Positions 1 to 7,822 of a stretch of 64,000 nucleotides of DNA are shown piece after piece. The DNA comes from Limosilactobacillus panis DSM 6035 (lineage in GTDB: Bacteria > Bacillota > Bacilli > Lactobacillales > Lactobacillaceae), in contig NZ_AZGM01000140.1 of NCBI RefSeq assembly GCF_001435935.1, positions 37,118 through 101,117 on the forward strand, given 5' to 3'. How positions within the stretch are numbered: the first letter of the stretch is position 1; each line of letters begins with the position of its first letter. The notes below the pieces were generated by a model. The model was not told the origin of the DNA, did no database searches, and saw only the letters and a program-made list of their open reading frames with translations. The position numbers and the translations under genes were made by a program.

Positions 1-2
1 GG

Positions 3-263
3 AATTTTAAGAAGGGGAATTATGCCTATTCCTTTGTTATGTATGCTGGTGCGGTCATCTTTTACGCCAACCTATACCATACATTAAGCGGGAGCCTGGC
101 GTTTTGTACGATGATGGTTGCCCTGTTTTTAGCAATCATTTTGGCCATCGCCTTTATCTACCGCGCCATCCAAGCAAATAACGGGAACCGCCATTACTGG
201 GGAGCAACCGCGTTATGTGGAATTTCAATTATCCTCGTAATTATCTTTAAGTTCATTCTCTAA
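3..263 (+). CDS. Membrane protein, 5' end cut by the window
   Basis: The reading frame is open from the first full codon at position 3 to the TAA at 261-263, so the gene begins before the window and only its C-terminal part (about 86 residues) is seen. An internal ATG at 39 has no convincing ribosome site. The visible protein holds three hydrophobic stretches separated by a short basic loop (RAIQANNGNRHYWG) and ends in a hydrophobic helix with a final FKFIL, as in small multi-pass membrane proteins. I do not recognise the family and assign no function. A strong terminator follows at 355-397, so this is the last gene of its transcript. I am fairly sure that it is a real gene and unsure what it is. 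Confidence 0.5.
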   Translation, partial: NFKKGNYAYSFVMYAGAVIFYANLYHTLSGSLAFCTMMVALFLAIILAIAFIYRAIQANNGNRHYWGATALCGISIILVIIFKFIL

Positions 264-354
264 CTGCGGAAGAAGGGACAAGCCTGACAAAGCAGTTGAG
301 TGGCTCGGCACTCAACCGGATACAAGTTAAAAAGCTACAGCGCAGTAAACAAAG

Positions 355-397
355 GGACTCTAGCGTTCGGATTTTCTCGATCACTAGAGTCCTTTTT
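355..397 (+). terminator. Rho-independent terminator after the first membrane gene
   Basis: GGACTCTAG at 355-363 pairs perfectly with CTAGAGTCC at 384-392 and is followed by five T at 393-397. The orientation fits the plus-strand gene that ends at 263. A-rich sequence on the other side could let it also stop the convergent minus-strand gene at 457-846. Confidence 0.85.
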
Positions 398-456
398 ATG
401 CTTTCTAAAGACTTGTTTTGCAGCAAAAAGCTCGCTAGCTCTGTTTCACTCCACTA

Positions 457-846
457 TTAACAGTCATGCTGCCCACGCAATTTTTCCGGGAAGTTACCGC
501 GACTGTAATCGACCACCTCAACATTTTCCGTGAGTGTCCTCCTATCTGAAACCAACGGCAGAGTAAAGAGGTGCCGATTAAAGCGAATCTTCATTTGGTC
601 ATCGAATTGCGCGCGTGATTCCCCCTTTATCTTTACCAGTCCCAGATTTGAATTAATCTGGGTGTCGAAATCCTTCATGCTTAGCCCCTTGTCAATAAAG
701 ATTAGCCGGTAACCACCATCGAGTGAGCAGCTACCAACGGCAGAGAAGGGACCTACCCCGTCCTCAAAATCAAGCAGGATCTGCTTGTCTTTAGCTACGT
801 ACTTATCAAGGCGTTCAATGGCCTCTGTGGTGAAGGTTAATTTCAT
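457..846 (-). CDS. HesB/IscA-like Fe-S core domain protein (degenerate)
   Basis: The 129-residue protein resembles the short 'iron-sulfur cluster biosynthesis family' proteins common in lactobacilli (FeS-biosyn/HesB-like fold). It starts MKLTFTTEAIERL and has the typical glycine-rich turn GSCSLDGG followed by strands (YRLIFIDKG). The start is supported by AAGGAGGG about 10 bases upstream of the ATG. True A-type carriers use three conserved cysteines, including a C-terminal CGC pair. Here only one cysteine lies near the turn and one is the last residue, so cluster carriage by the usual mechanism is doubtful. It stands alone, convergent with the first gene and divergent from gntK. The fold assignment is fairly firm, but the function is not. 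Confidence 0.75.
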   Translation of the reverse strand: MKLTFTTEAIERLDKYVAKDKQILLDFEDGVGPFSAVGSCSLDGGYRLIFIDKGLSMKDFDTQINSNLGLVKIKGESRAQFDDQMKIRFNRHLFTLPLVSDRRTLTENVEVVDYSRGNFPEKLRGQHDC

Positions 847-928
847 TGTCCTTATCCCTCCTTGAAATATTGGTATTTTAATTTTAAAGATACGTGGCCT
901 TAATGTAAATTATTCTGCTTTCACACAA

Positions 929-957
929 TTGACATCCACCCTACTGGCCAGTATATT
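929..957 (+). promoter_or_regulatory. gntK promoter
   Basis: TTGACA at 929-934 and TATATT at 952-957 are separated by exactly 17 bases, close to the sigma-A consensus. The expected transcript start near 964 leaves a leader of about 25 bases before the ATG at 989. The TTG of the -35 box is also the first codon of a longer open frame, which is therefore not the real start. Confidence 0.85.
942..953. promoter_or_regulatory. Palindromic operator inside the gntK promoter
   Basis: TACTGGCCAGTA is a perfect 12-base palindrome that fills most of the spacer between the -35 and -10 boxes and overlaps the first two bases of the -10. This is where a repressor would block RNA polymerase. The cognate regulator is not in the window. 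A gluconate-responsive regulator is a plausible guess only. Confidence 0.55.
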
Positions 958-988
958 GAAGCTATTACAACATATAAGGAGTACAAAT

Positions 989-2518
989 ATGAATTACTTT
1001 ATCGGTGTTGACGTGGGAACAACCAGTACAAAAGCGGTTCTCTATGATGAACACACCAACGTAATCAAACGATTCAGCCAGTCCTACCCCCTCTTCCGCC
1101 ACCCTAACGGCATGGCCGAGCAAGACCCGACCACGATTGTCAACGCAGTGGAAAAGGTAATTGGGGATGCCGCCCAGCAAATTAACTTTTTCAAAGAAAG
1201 ACTACTTGCCGTTGCCTTTTCTAGTGCAAACCAGAGTCTAATCCTCCTCGACCAGGCGTTCCGACCTCAGTCACGGTTGATCACCTGGGCCGATACCCGG
1301 GCACGGCACGCGGCAAACCAGTTGAAACGGTCCGCCTTGGGGAGACAGTTGTATGTGAACACCGGTACCCCCATTCACCCGATGTCACCGTTGACAAAGC
1401 TTCTCTGGCTCAAGGAAGCGGACCCCGAACTTCTTTCCCAAGCCGCATATATTGGTGACATCAAGTCCTACCTCTTTTGTCGCTTTTTCGGCACATTCAA
1501 GGTCGACATTTCAATTGCCAGTTGCACCGGGATGATGAACATCAATTCCGGTGACTGGGACCCGACAGCGTTAAACCTAGTTGGTATTCGCCAGGAACAG
1601 CTACCGGAAATCGTTAACGGCACCTACCAGGCTACCGGCCTCCTGCCAAAGGCCCAGGCAAGGATGGGGATTCCTGCCGATACCCCGTTTATTTACGGAG
1701 CGTTCGATGGTGCCCTATCTAACCTCGGCGTGGGGGCACTCAAGCCAGATACCGTGGCGATTACCATCGGTACCTCGGCGGCTGTCCGGGTAATCACCGA
1801 CCATCCCGTGATTGACCCTCACCGGCGCCTATTCTGCTATGCGGTTGACAATCATAGCTGGGTGGTAGGTGGGCCGCTTAATAGCGGTGGTGATGTCTAC
1901 CAGTGGGCCGTTAAGCACCTGGTCACCCCGAGTGCGGTCGCTAACGAGCAGGTTGACCCCTACACCCTGGCAAGTCGGGTAATTTCTGATGTTCCCGCTG
2001 GTGCCCACGGCCTGCTGTTTCTCCCCTTCTTAGGTGGCGAACGGGCCCCACTGTGGGATGCCAACGCCCGGGGAAGTTTCTTTGGGCTCAATAACCTCCA
2101 CACGCGGGCGGACATGCTCCGTGCGGTCATGGAAGGGATCAACATGAACATCGCGACGGTCTTCAAGGCTGTCTGTGACCTGGTGGGCCAGCCAAAATCC
2201 ATCACGGCTACCGGTGGATTCGCCCGGTCCCGCGTTTGGCGACAAATGCTTGCCGACGTGTTAAACTGTCCGGTCGACATTCCCGAATCGTTCGAATCGG
2301 GTTGCCTCGGTGCCGTTACAATGGCAATGAGGAGCTTAAACCTGGTCAATAGTTACCAAGTTGTGCAAAACTTCATTGGTGAAGAAGATACTTACCGTCC
2401 AGATCCAGCGACGGTCGCTATTTACCAGAAATACCTTCCTCTCTTCCAGCAGGTCGAAGGGCTCTTGTCCCCCGCCTACTCAACAATTGCCCAGCTCCAA
2501 GAAAATGGGGCCAAATAA
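989..2518 (+). CDS. gntK: Gluconokinase (FGGY carbohydrate kinase)
   Basis: This 509-residue kinase is assigned to phosphorylation of gluconate to 6-phosphogluconate, feeding the pentose phosphate/phosphoketolase route. The N-terminal FGGY phosphate motif GVDVGTTSTKAVLYD lies at residues 5-19. The second ATP-binding part has AITIGTSAAVR near the middle and TATGGFARSRVWRQML in the C-terminal domain, as expected of the family, and the length is typical of Gram-positive GntK. The ATG at 989 is chosen because AAGGAG sits at 976-981 and the strong promoter lies upstream. The longer frame from 929 would start inside the promoter. The gene is monocistronic, with its own terminator at 2524-2577. Another FGGY substrate such as xylulose is possible but less likely from the sequence. 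Confidence 0.88.
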   Translation: MNYFIGVDVGTTSTKAVLYDEHTNVIKRFSQSYPLFRHPNGMAEQDPTTIVNAVEKVIGDAAQQINFFKERLLAVAFSSANQSLILLDQAFRPQSRLITWADTRARHAANQLKRSALGRQLYVNTGTPIHPMSPLTKLLWLKEADPELLSQAAYIGDIKSYLFCRFFGTFKVDISIASCTGMMNINSGDWDPTALNLVGIRQEQLPEIVNGTYQATGLLPKAQARMGIPADTPFIYGAFDGALSNLGVGALKPDTVAITIGTSAAVRVITDHPVIDPHRRLFCYAVDNHSWVVGGPLNSGGDVYQWAVKHLVTPSAVANEQVDPYTLASRVISDVPAGAHGLLFLPFLGGERAPLWDANARGSFFGLNNLHTRADMLRAVMEGINMNIATVFKAVCDLVGQPKSITATGGFARSRVWRQMLADVLNCPVDIPESFESGCLGAVTMAMRSLNLVNSYQVVQNFIGEEDTYRPDPATVAIYQKYLPLFQQVEGLLSPAYSTIAQLQENGAK

Positions 2519-2523
2519 AGGTT

Positions 2524-2577
2524 AAGTGTTTGCCAACCGTTAGACAATGTGATCTTGCAATTGGCGGACACTTTTTA
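2524..2577 (+). terminator. gntK terminator
   Basis: AAGTGT and TTGCCAA on the left pair with TTGGCGGA and CACTT on the right, forming a long stem with a large loop. A run of five T ends the structure just after the gntK stop. Confidence 0.8.
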
Positions 2578-2587
2578 ATACCTGATT

Positions 2588-3082
2588 CTATTGGTGGGTA
2601 CGGTATCCAGCTGCCTGAGCTTCAGCTAGCGAGTCAAAGTAGACGACATTTTCAGGAGCAATTCCGGGATCTGGGTATTGGCCCGGAAGGTAGCAATACA
2701 TGGTTGAGCGGTCACCAATAATCGAATTTGGCTCATAGTTATCGGGATCAACCCACAGCTCTTTTTCCTGAGTATTGGCTGGGACCGTATTTTCGGCGAT
2801 ACTTGGCTGTTGTGGTACGGTCGTGTTCACTGTTTGACCTGTACCATTGACTTCCGTTTGCCCACCGCTTGCTGGTTTAGTAAGGGAATGATCTTTTTCT
2901 TTATCTTGCGGTTTCTTGGCTACTTTTTCCTTCTTATCCGTCTTTTTGCTGATCTTAGCAACTGTGTCCCTCGGCGCTTCTTGGGTTTGACTGCGATAGT
3001 TGATAAACCAGCCGCCGGCAATAAGTAGCAAAAGAACGACAATCCATAGCCATGGTCGGCGGTACAATGGTTTTCTGTTCAT
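2588..3082 (-). CDS. Membrane-anchored protein with an Ada-like C-terminal module
   Basis: The 164-residue protein has a short basic N-terminus, one hydrophobic helix at about residues 11-27 (LWIVVLLLLIAGGWFI), then a lysine-rich and Thr/Gln-rich linker of some 80 residues, and a small folded C-terminus. The end (GDRSTMYCYLPGQY, then YFDSLAEAQAAGYR) resembles the short Ada-type zinc module attached to many lactobacillar extracellular nucleases and surface proteins, but the zinc cysteines are largely absent. An AAGGAGG site supports the ATG. The topology suggests an anchored protein facing outward. It may bind DNA or the cell wall, but no function can be assigned. Confidence 0.6.
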   Translation of the reverse strand: MNRKPLYRRPWLWIVVLLLLIAGGWFINYRSQTQEAPRDTVAKISKKTDKKEKVAKKPQDKEKDHSLTKPASGGQTEVNGTGQTVNTTVPQQPSIAENTVPANTQEKELWVDPDNYEPNSIIGDRSTMYCYLPGQYPDPGIAPENVVYFDSLAEAQAAGYRTHQ

Positions 3083-3234
3083 AACTAGCCTCCTTATAGT
3101 TGGATTTCCGCTTCTATGTCAATTATTCTCTAACCTTATTATATAAAAATCAGCGATAAATAAGATACGCTGTTTAACAATCCTTAAGGGGGTTAACTAA
3201 TTTTTAAGAGACGGATGCAGGTAAGCCCGCCAAC

Positions 3235-3263
3235 AAAAAAGACCTGGGAAAATTTCCCAGGTC
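3235..3263 (-). terminator. ppaC terminator
   Basis: GACCTGGG pairs with CCCAGGTC around an AAAATTT loop, and on the minus strand it is followed by six T (3240 down to 3235). It lies about 25 bases past the pyrophosphatase stop. T-rich sequence on the other side suggests that it may work both ways. Confidence 0.85.
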
Positions 3264-3288
3264 CTTTTATTACCATTATCTATAAAGA

Positions 3289-4224
3289 TTAGCCTTCAAA
3301 GGCATCTGTCAATGGAGGAACAACTTGCTTCTTCCGTGAAACAACACCCGGCAGGTTCATCCGCTTATTAGCATCAAGCTTGTGACCAAATGCCCTTTCA
3401 ACCTTGTCGGTGTTGTCACCAACAACCAGCAGTTCAGAGTCACTGTTAAGAATGTTAGTGGCAATCAGGATGAATAGTTGGTAACCATTGGCATCCATCA
3501 GTTCGTGCATCTTCTTTTCAAGGTCCGCTTGCCGCTTGAAGACATCGTCGAGTTCAACCGCGTTTACTTGACCAATCCGCATCTTGGTGCCGCCAAGTTC
3601 AAAAGTCTTAGCATCACCATCAACAATGTCGGCATCGGACTTGGCATCAACATCAGCGCCCGCCTTCAGCATAGCAACCCCGTACTTGTTGTAGTCAGCA
3701 ACGCCGGCAACCTTAGCTAAGTACTTAACCGCTTCACGGTCGTGGTCCGTAGTGGTTGGGGAGTTAAGTAACAGGGTATCAGAAATGATTGCGGAAAGCA
3801 TCATCCCCGCTAAGTTAGCTGGAATATCAATGTGCTTTTGTTGGAACATTTCCGTCAAAATTGTTGAAACACAGCCATATGGGCGGCAAGTTACCCACAG
3901 TGGTTGAGCAGTATTGAAGTTTGCAATCCGGTGGTGGTCAACAAGGTGGGTAACCGTAACCTTGTCGATGTCACTAACACTTTGTTGTGGTTCGTTGTGG
4001 TCAACCAGCATTACCTTGTCGACTTCGTTAGCAGCGGTTTTGATAACCCGCGGGGCCTTCATACCGAACTTCTTAAGAGCGTACTGCGTTTCGGCGTTTG
4101 GTTCGCCGAGAGCAACTGCTTCCGTTTCATAGCCCAGTTGGTTTTGGTAATATGAAAAAGCCATTGCCGCAGTGATTGCATCTGTATCTGGCTTTTGATG
4201 TCCAAAGACTAATTCTTTTTCCAT
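3289..4224 (-). CDS. ppaC: Manganese-dependent inorganic pyrophosphatase
   Basis: This 311-residue enzyme is a family II pyrophosphatase that hydrolyses PPi to phosphate and so drives nucleic acid and protein synthesis. The metal-binding motifs of the DHH family are intact: [10 protein letters not shown] near residue 8, [11 protein letters not shown] near 72 and THLVDHHRI near 95. The C-terminal DHHA2 domain ends with the substrate-binding [11 protein letters not shown]. The length matches the family (about 309-311). A ribosome site (AGGAGG) lies 8-9 bases before the ATG. It follows the NUDIX gene on the same strand with a gap of about 90 bases and has its own terminator. Confidence 0.95.
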   Translation of the reverse strand: MEKELVFGHQKPDTDAITAAMAFSYYQNQLGYETEAVALGEPNAETQYALKKFGMKAPRVIKTAANEVDKVMLVDHNEPQQSVSDIDKVTVTHLVDHHRIANFNTAQPLWVTCRPYGCVSTILTEMFQQKHIDIPANLAGMMLSAIISDTLLLNSPTTTDHDREAVKYLAKVAGVADYNKYGVAMLKAGADVDAKSDADIVDGDAKTFELGGTKMRIGQVNAVELDDVFKRQADLEKKMHELMDANGYQLFILIATNILNSDSELLVVGDNTDKVERAFGHKLDANKRMNLPGVVSRKKQVVPPLTDAFEG

Positions 4225-4315
4225 AAAGTAATTCCTCCTGTTTGTGCTTCAACAATACAACTAAAGCAATTTTCACTATTCATTTTATCACGATAAATAG
4301 TTCTCGTCCGCATTA

Positions 4316-4786
4316 TTATTTAACATTATGCTTCTTTGTCCAATATTCATTCAAAATTGCCCACATTTTTTCATGTTGGTGGTTAAAGAAGCGCGGTGGT
4401 CGTCCTTGCAGGGTAAAGTATCTTGTCGTAACCGTCTCGCTCGGCTTAACTGAAAAGTGTTGGTCACTGACCTGCCGAACAAGGTAAAAGGCATTGACCG
4501 GCTGCACAGCATCCCCATTTGGGTAAGTATATTGGTCATTATCCAGTATTTTTAAGAGGCAGACCGGCTCAACTGCGAGTCCCGCGTCCTCCTTAAATTC
4601 GCGTCTGACGGTATTGTCAAATCGTTCCCCAAATTCCATGTAGCCACCCGGAAAACCCCAGTCACCGGTATCGGCCCGGGCCTGTAACAGGACGGCACCG
4701 TCTGCATTGACAAGTGCACCTGAGGCACTCGTCAAGATCAGCGGCATGTGACCAACTTGCGAACGCAAATCTGCAATGTACGCCAT
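4316..4786 (-). CDS. NUDIX hydrolase
   Basis: This 156-residue NUDIX protein probably hydrolyses a nucleoside diphosphate derivative. The Nudix box starts GGYMEFGERFDNTVRREFK and continues EDAGL. It is canonical except that the second acidic residue of the usual REUXEE block is D instead of E. The start at 4786 (MAYIADLR) is chosen because AAAGGAGGGG lies 5-7 bases upstream, and a longer frame to 4831 has no such site. The N-terminus MAYIADLRSQVGHMPLIL is typical of the lactobacillar ADP-ribose/8-oxo-type NUDIX group, but the substrate cannot be read from the sequence. It follows the DUF1836 gene by 13 bases and is likely co-transcribed with it. Confidence 0.85.
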   Translation of the reverse strand: MAYIADLRSQVGHMPLILTSASGALVNADGAVLLQARADTGDWGFPGGYMEFGERFDNTVRREFKEDAGLAVEPVCLLKILDNDQYTYPNGDAVQPVNAFYLVRQVSDQHFSVKPSETVTTRYFTLQGRPPRFFNHQHEKMWAILNEYWTKKHNVK

Positions 4787-4799
4787 TTTATCCCCTCCT

Positions 4800-5318
4800 T
4801 TAAGAGCTATGGTTCTCCTGAACCTGGTCAAGGTACACCCTCAAGTATACGCGACAACTTATCATTTGGGCTAGTCGATCGAGCAGGCGCTTTTCCTCGC
4901 TATCCGGAACGGTGATTTTTTCCACCTGGTCACCTGCAGAAAATGCCTGACGCAGGGCCAACTCGAAGGCAGCACAGAGATAATTGTAACGATCTTCAAC
5001 GCTTTGCTGCCCTCCCCGAAAATGGAGGAGGGTCTGAATCTCATGAAGGGAGAGCCCCTGACGGCTAATAGTAATTAGAAATAGGCTCGCCAGCTGGCCC
5101 CGATCGTACTGTCGGTGCTGGGGGTGGTTTAGTAACCCATGCTTAACATAGCTACTGACCATTGTATTAGTCATCTTTATCCCCATTGCTTCCGGGAAGT
5201 AGCCATTGATGTATTTAACCACTTGGTCCAGGTAGAGACCCATTTTGGGTAACTCATCATAACGGGGAAGACGGAAGGCACTTACAAGTGGCTGAATTTG
5301 ACGCTCAACAATTCCCAC
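4800..5318 (-). CDS. DUF1836 protein, MerR-like DNA-binding fold
   Basis: The 172-residue protein belongs to the DUF1836 family found across Lactobacillales. Its N-terminal half resembles a winged-helix MerR-type reader (YLDQVVKYINGYFPEA, then TNTMVSSYVKHGLLNHP and QYDRGQLASLFLITI). The C-terminal half is helical with no sensor cysteines. The start is a GTG at 5318, preceded by GAGGTGG inside the gap of 12 bases from parC. Its placement directly behind parEC and ahead of the NUDIX gene suggests read-through from the parE promoter. A regulatory role is an inference from the fold, and the target is unknown. Confidence 0.75.
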   Translation of the reverse strand: MGIVERQIQPLVSAFRLPRYDELPKMGLYLDQVVKYINGYFPEAMGIKMTNTMVSSYVKHGLLNHPQHRQYDRGQLASLFLITISRQGLSLHEIQTLLHFRGGQQSVEDRYNYLCAAFELALRQAFSAGDQVEKITVPDSEEKRLLDRLAQMISCRVYLRVYLDQVQENHSS

Positions 5319-5330
5319 ATTACCACCTCA

Positions 5331-7805
5331 TCATTTCAGGAGTGATTGTTGCTCAGGATCGTTTAAAATATTGGCCTGCTTGACGCGCAGCTTTACTGGG
5401 GTCCCCTGGGTCTCGGTATCAATCACAAAGGTACCATTGGACTTGATTGAACCCAGGTGGTGGTCACTAACGGAGATATCCTGGAAGAGCGGCCGGTCAG
5501 TAATCACCTCAAAGTAACCCGTGAAGTCAGCATCGTAAGCAGTAAAGTCAGCAATCCGGTGCGGATGCGTCTTGAGACGGTGGAGGACAAGTTCACCCCG
5601 GCGGGCCCGGGCACCGACGGCAATTTCGTCAACCGGCATTTCCTTAAAGGCCCCCCGCTGGGTAATTGAGGCAATCCGCTGCCCATCAGCAACGATTGCA
5701 AGATCGACTAATTCATCGCCATCCTTGAGGTTAATGGCCCGCACCCCGGCAGTCCGCAAGCCGGTAACTGGGACATCCGCAACGTCGAAGCGGACCGCGT
5801 AACCCTCACGACTGATTGCCAGCAGCGACCGGCTCTCATTTGTTGGTTCATAGTAATCAACACTGACCACTTGAGCATCTTTACTCTTGAGCTTAATCGC
5901 CATGCTAGCGTGACTCTTATAACGTGAGCCCGGCTGGTAGTCCTGGTAGGCGGACTGCTTAACCTGACCATCACTGGTGGCAAAAATTAGGGTTCCTGGT
6001 AGGTCCAGGCGGTCAAATACCATCGCCTTAATAATCTCTTCGTTTTCCGCTAGCCCGATTGTCTGTGAGATGTGTTCACCTGTATCCTTCCAGCGAACAT
6101 CAGCTAGCTCATGAACCGGCCGGTAAATCACATGCCCGAGATTCGTGAACATAAAGAGGTGAGCCAAGGTGGTGGTCTGTTCAACTAGTAATGGGTAATC
6201 GTCTTCTCGGAGGCCGTTTTCATCCAGTGACGAGGCCTTGAATGATCGCAAGCTAGAACGCTTGATGTAACCAGCGTGGGAGACAAGAACAACCACGTCC
6301 TCATTAGCAACGGTGACCTTCGTATCGATTTCCAACTTTTGTACCTGGTTTTCAATCTTGGTCCGCCGTGGGTTGCCGAATTCTTTCTTGATGGCCTTCA
6401 TCTCGCGCTCAACCACCTTGGCAAGCTCATCATCGTCACCCAAGATCAACTGGTATTCTGAAATCAACTTATTTAAATGGGCCTGTTCATCCTCAAGCTC
6501 AGTCACGTCTGTATTAGTCAGGCGGTACAGCTGTAAGGTGACGATTGCTTCAGCCTGCTCTGCGGTGAAGTCATACTCTTCAACCAGGTTCTGTTTAGCA
6601 TCCTTACGGTTTTTGCTGGCCCGGATTGTCTTGATTACCTGGTCGAGAATAGAAAGGGCTTTAATCAGACCCTCAACAATGTGGAGACGGTGTTGGGCCT
6701 TCTGCAAGTTGTAGTTGGTCCGCCGCCGGACAACTTCCTTTTGAAAGGCGAGGTATGACGTCAGGATATGCTTTAGTCCCACCCGCATTGGCCGCTGCTT
6801 ATCAATGGCGACCATGTTAAAGTTATAGTTTATCTGCAGGTCAGTATTTTTCAGGAGGTAGTTAAGAATCCCTTCAGCGTTAGCGTTCCGTTTCAATTCG
6901 ATGGCAATCCGCAGGCCACTCCGGTCGGTCTCGTCACGGGCTTCAACAATCCCCTCAACCCTTTTAGCGAGACGGAGGTCATTAATCCGCTTCACTAACT
7001 GGGCCTTGTTGACTTCATAGGGAATCTCGGTGACGTTAATCTGCTGACGACCACCACGGAGAGTTTCAATTGCTGTCTTCGCCCGGACAACAATTCTGCC
7101 CCGACCGGTCTTGTAGGCCTTCTTTATCCCGTCAACCCCCTGGACGATCCCACCAGTGGGGAAATCTGGGCCGGGGATAAATTCCATCAACTTTTCGAGA
7201 CTCGCTGACGGGTGCTTCAGGAGGTAAATTAGGGCATCAAAGACTTCACCCAAGTTATGGGTGGGAATTTCGGTTGCGTACCCTGCCGAAATTCCCGTGG
7301 CCCCATTAACGAGGAGGTTCGGAATCCGGGCCGGGAGGACAACCGGTTCCTTTTCGGTATCATCAAAGTTCAGGGTCATTTCGACCGTGTCCTTATCAAT
7401 GTCTTGCAGCATCAGTCCCGCAATTTTGCTTAAGCGCGCTTCGGTGTAACGCATTGCCGCTGCAGGGTCCCCATCCATTGACCCGTTGTTCCCGTGCATT
7501 TCGACCAGTGGTTCACGTAGTTTCCAGTCCTGGCTAAGGCGGACCAGGGCTTCGTATATTGAACTGTCACCGTGGGGGTGGAAGTTACCCATGACGTTAC
7601 CGACCGACTTTGCTGACTTCCGAAAGCCCTTGTCATAAGTATTACCGTCCTTGTTCATTGCGTATAGGATCCGCCGCTGAACGGGTTTAAGTCCATCGCG
7701 AATATCTGGCAGTGCCCGCTCCTGGATAATTGATTTGGAATAGCGACCAAACCGCTCCCCCATCAACTTTTCGAGCGACATTGTCTCAATTTTTGCGTCT
7801 CTCAC
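5331..7805 (-). CDS. parC: DNA topoisomerase IV subunit A
   Basis: This 824-residue subunit breaks and rejoins DNA in topoisomerase IV, which separates linked daughter chromosomes. The N-terminal domain has the winged helix ALPDIRDGLKPVQRRILYAM and the quinolone region (HPHGDSSIYEALVRLSQ). The catalytic tyrosine is in AAMRYTEARLS near residue 118. The C-terminal pinwheel domain shows the expected beta repeats and a length typical of ParC. Start is GTG at 7805, with AAAGGG about 10 bases upstream. The gap to parE is 17 bases, so the pair is one transcript. ParC is chosen over GyrA because of the partner ParE and the degenerate GyrA-box. Confidence 0.95.
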   Translation of the reverse strand: MRDAKIETMSLEKLMGERFGRYSKSIIQERALPDIRDGLKPVQRRILYAMNKDGNTYDKGFRKSAKSVGNVMGNFHPHGDSSIYEALVRLSQDWKLREPLVEMHGNNGSMDGDPAAAMRYTEARLSKIAGLMLQDIDKDTVEMTLNFDDTEKEPVVLPARIPNLLVNGATGISAGYATEIPTHNLGEVFDALIYLLKHPSASLEKLMEFIPGPDFPTGGIVQGVDGIKKAYKTGRGRIVVRAKTAIETLRGGRQQINVTEIPYEVNKAQLVKRINDLRLAKRVEGIVEARDETDRSGLRIAIELKRNANAEGILNYLLKNTDLQINYNFNMVAIDKQRPMRVGLKHILTSYLAFQKEVVRRRTNYNLQKAQHRLHIVEGLIKALSILDQVIKTIRASKNRKDAKQNLVEEYDFTAEQAEAIVTLQLYRLTNTDVTELEDEQAHLNKLISEYQLILGDDDELAKVVEREMKAIKKEFGNPRRTKIENQVQKLEIDTKVTVANEDVVVLVSHAGYIKRSSLRSFKASSLDENGLREDDYPLLVEQTTTLAHLFMFTNLGHVIYRPVHELADVRWKDTGEHISQTIGLAENEEIIKAMVFDRLDLPGTLIFATSDGQVKQSAYQDYQPGSRYKSHASMAIKLKSKDAQVVSVDYYEPTNESRSLLAISREGYAVRFDVADVPVTGLRTAGVRAINLKDGDELVDLAIVADGQRIASITQRGAFKEMPVDEIAVGARARRGELVLHRLKTHPHRIADFTAYDADFTGYFEVITDRPLFQDISVSDHHLGSIKSNGTFVIDTETQGTPVKLRVKQANILNDPEQQSLLK

Positions 7806-7822
7806 TAAAATGATCCCTTTCT

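Noticed and set aside
300..533. 77-codon plus-strand frame after the first gene
   Set aside because: It spans the terminator at 355-397, has no ribosome site and overlaps the convergent Fe-S-like gene.
929..988. Longer N-terminus for gntK
   Set aside because: The TTG start is the -35 box itself, and the ATG at 989 has a clear AAGGAG.
3045..3110. TTGACA near the start of the 2588-3082 gene as a promoter
   Set aside because: The implied transcript would begin after the ribosome site.
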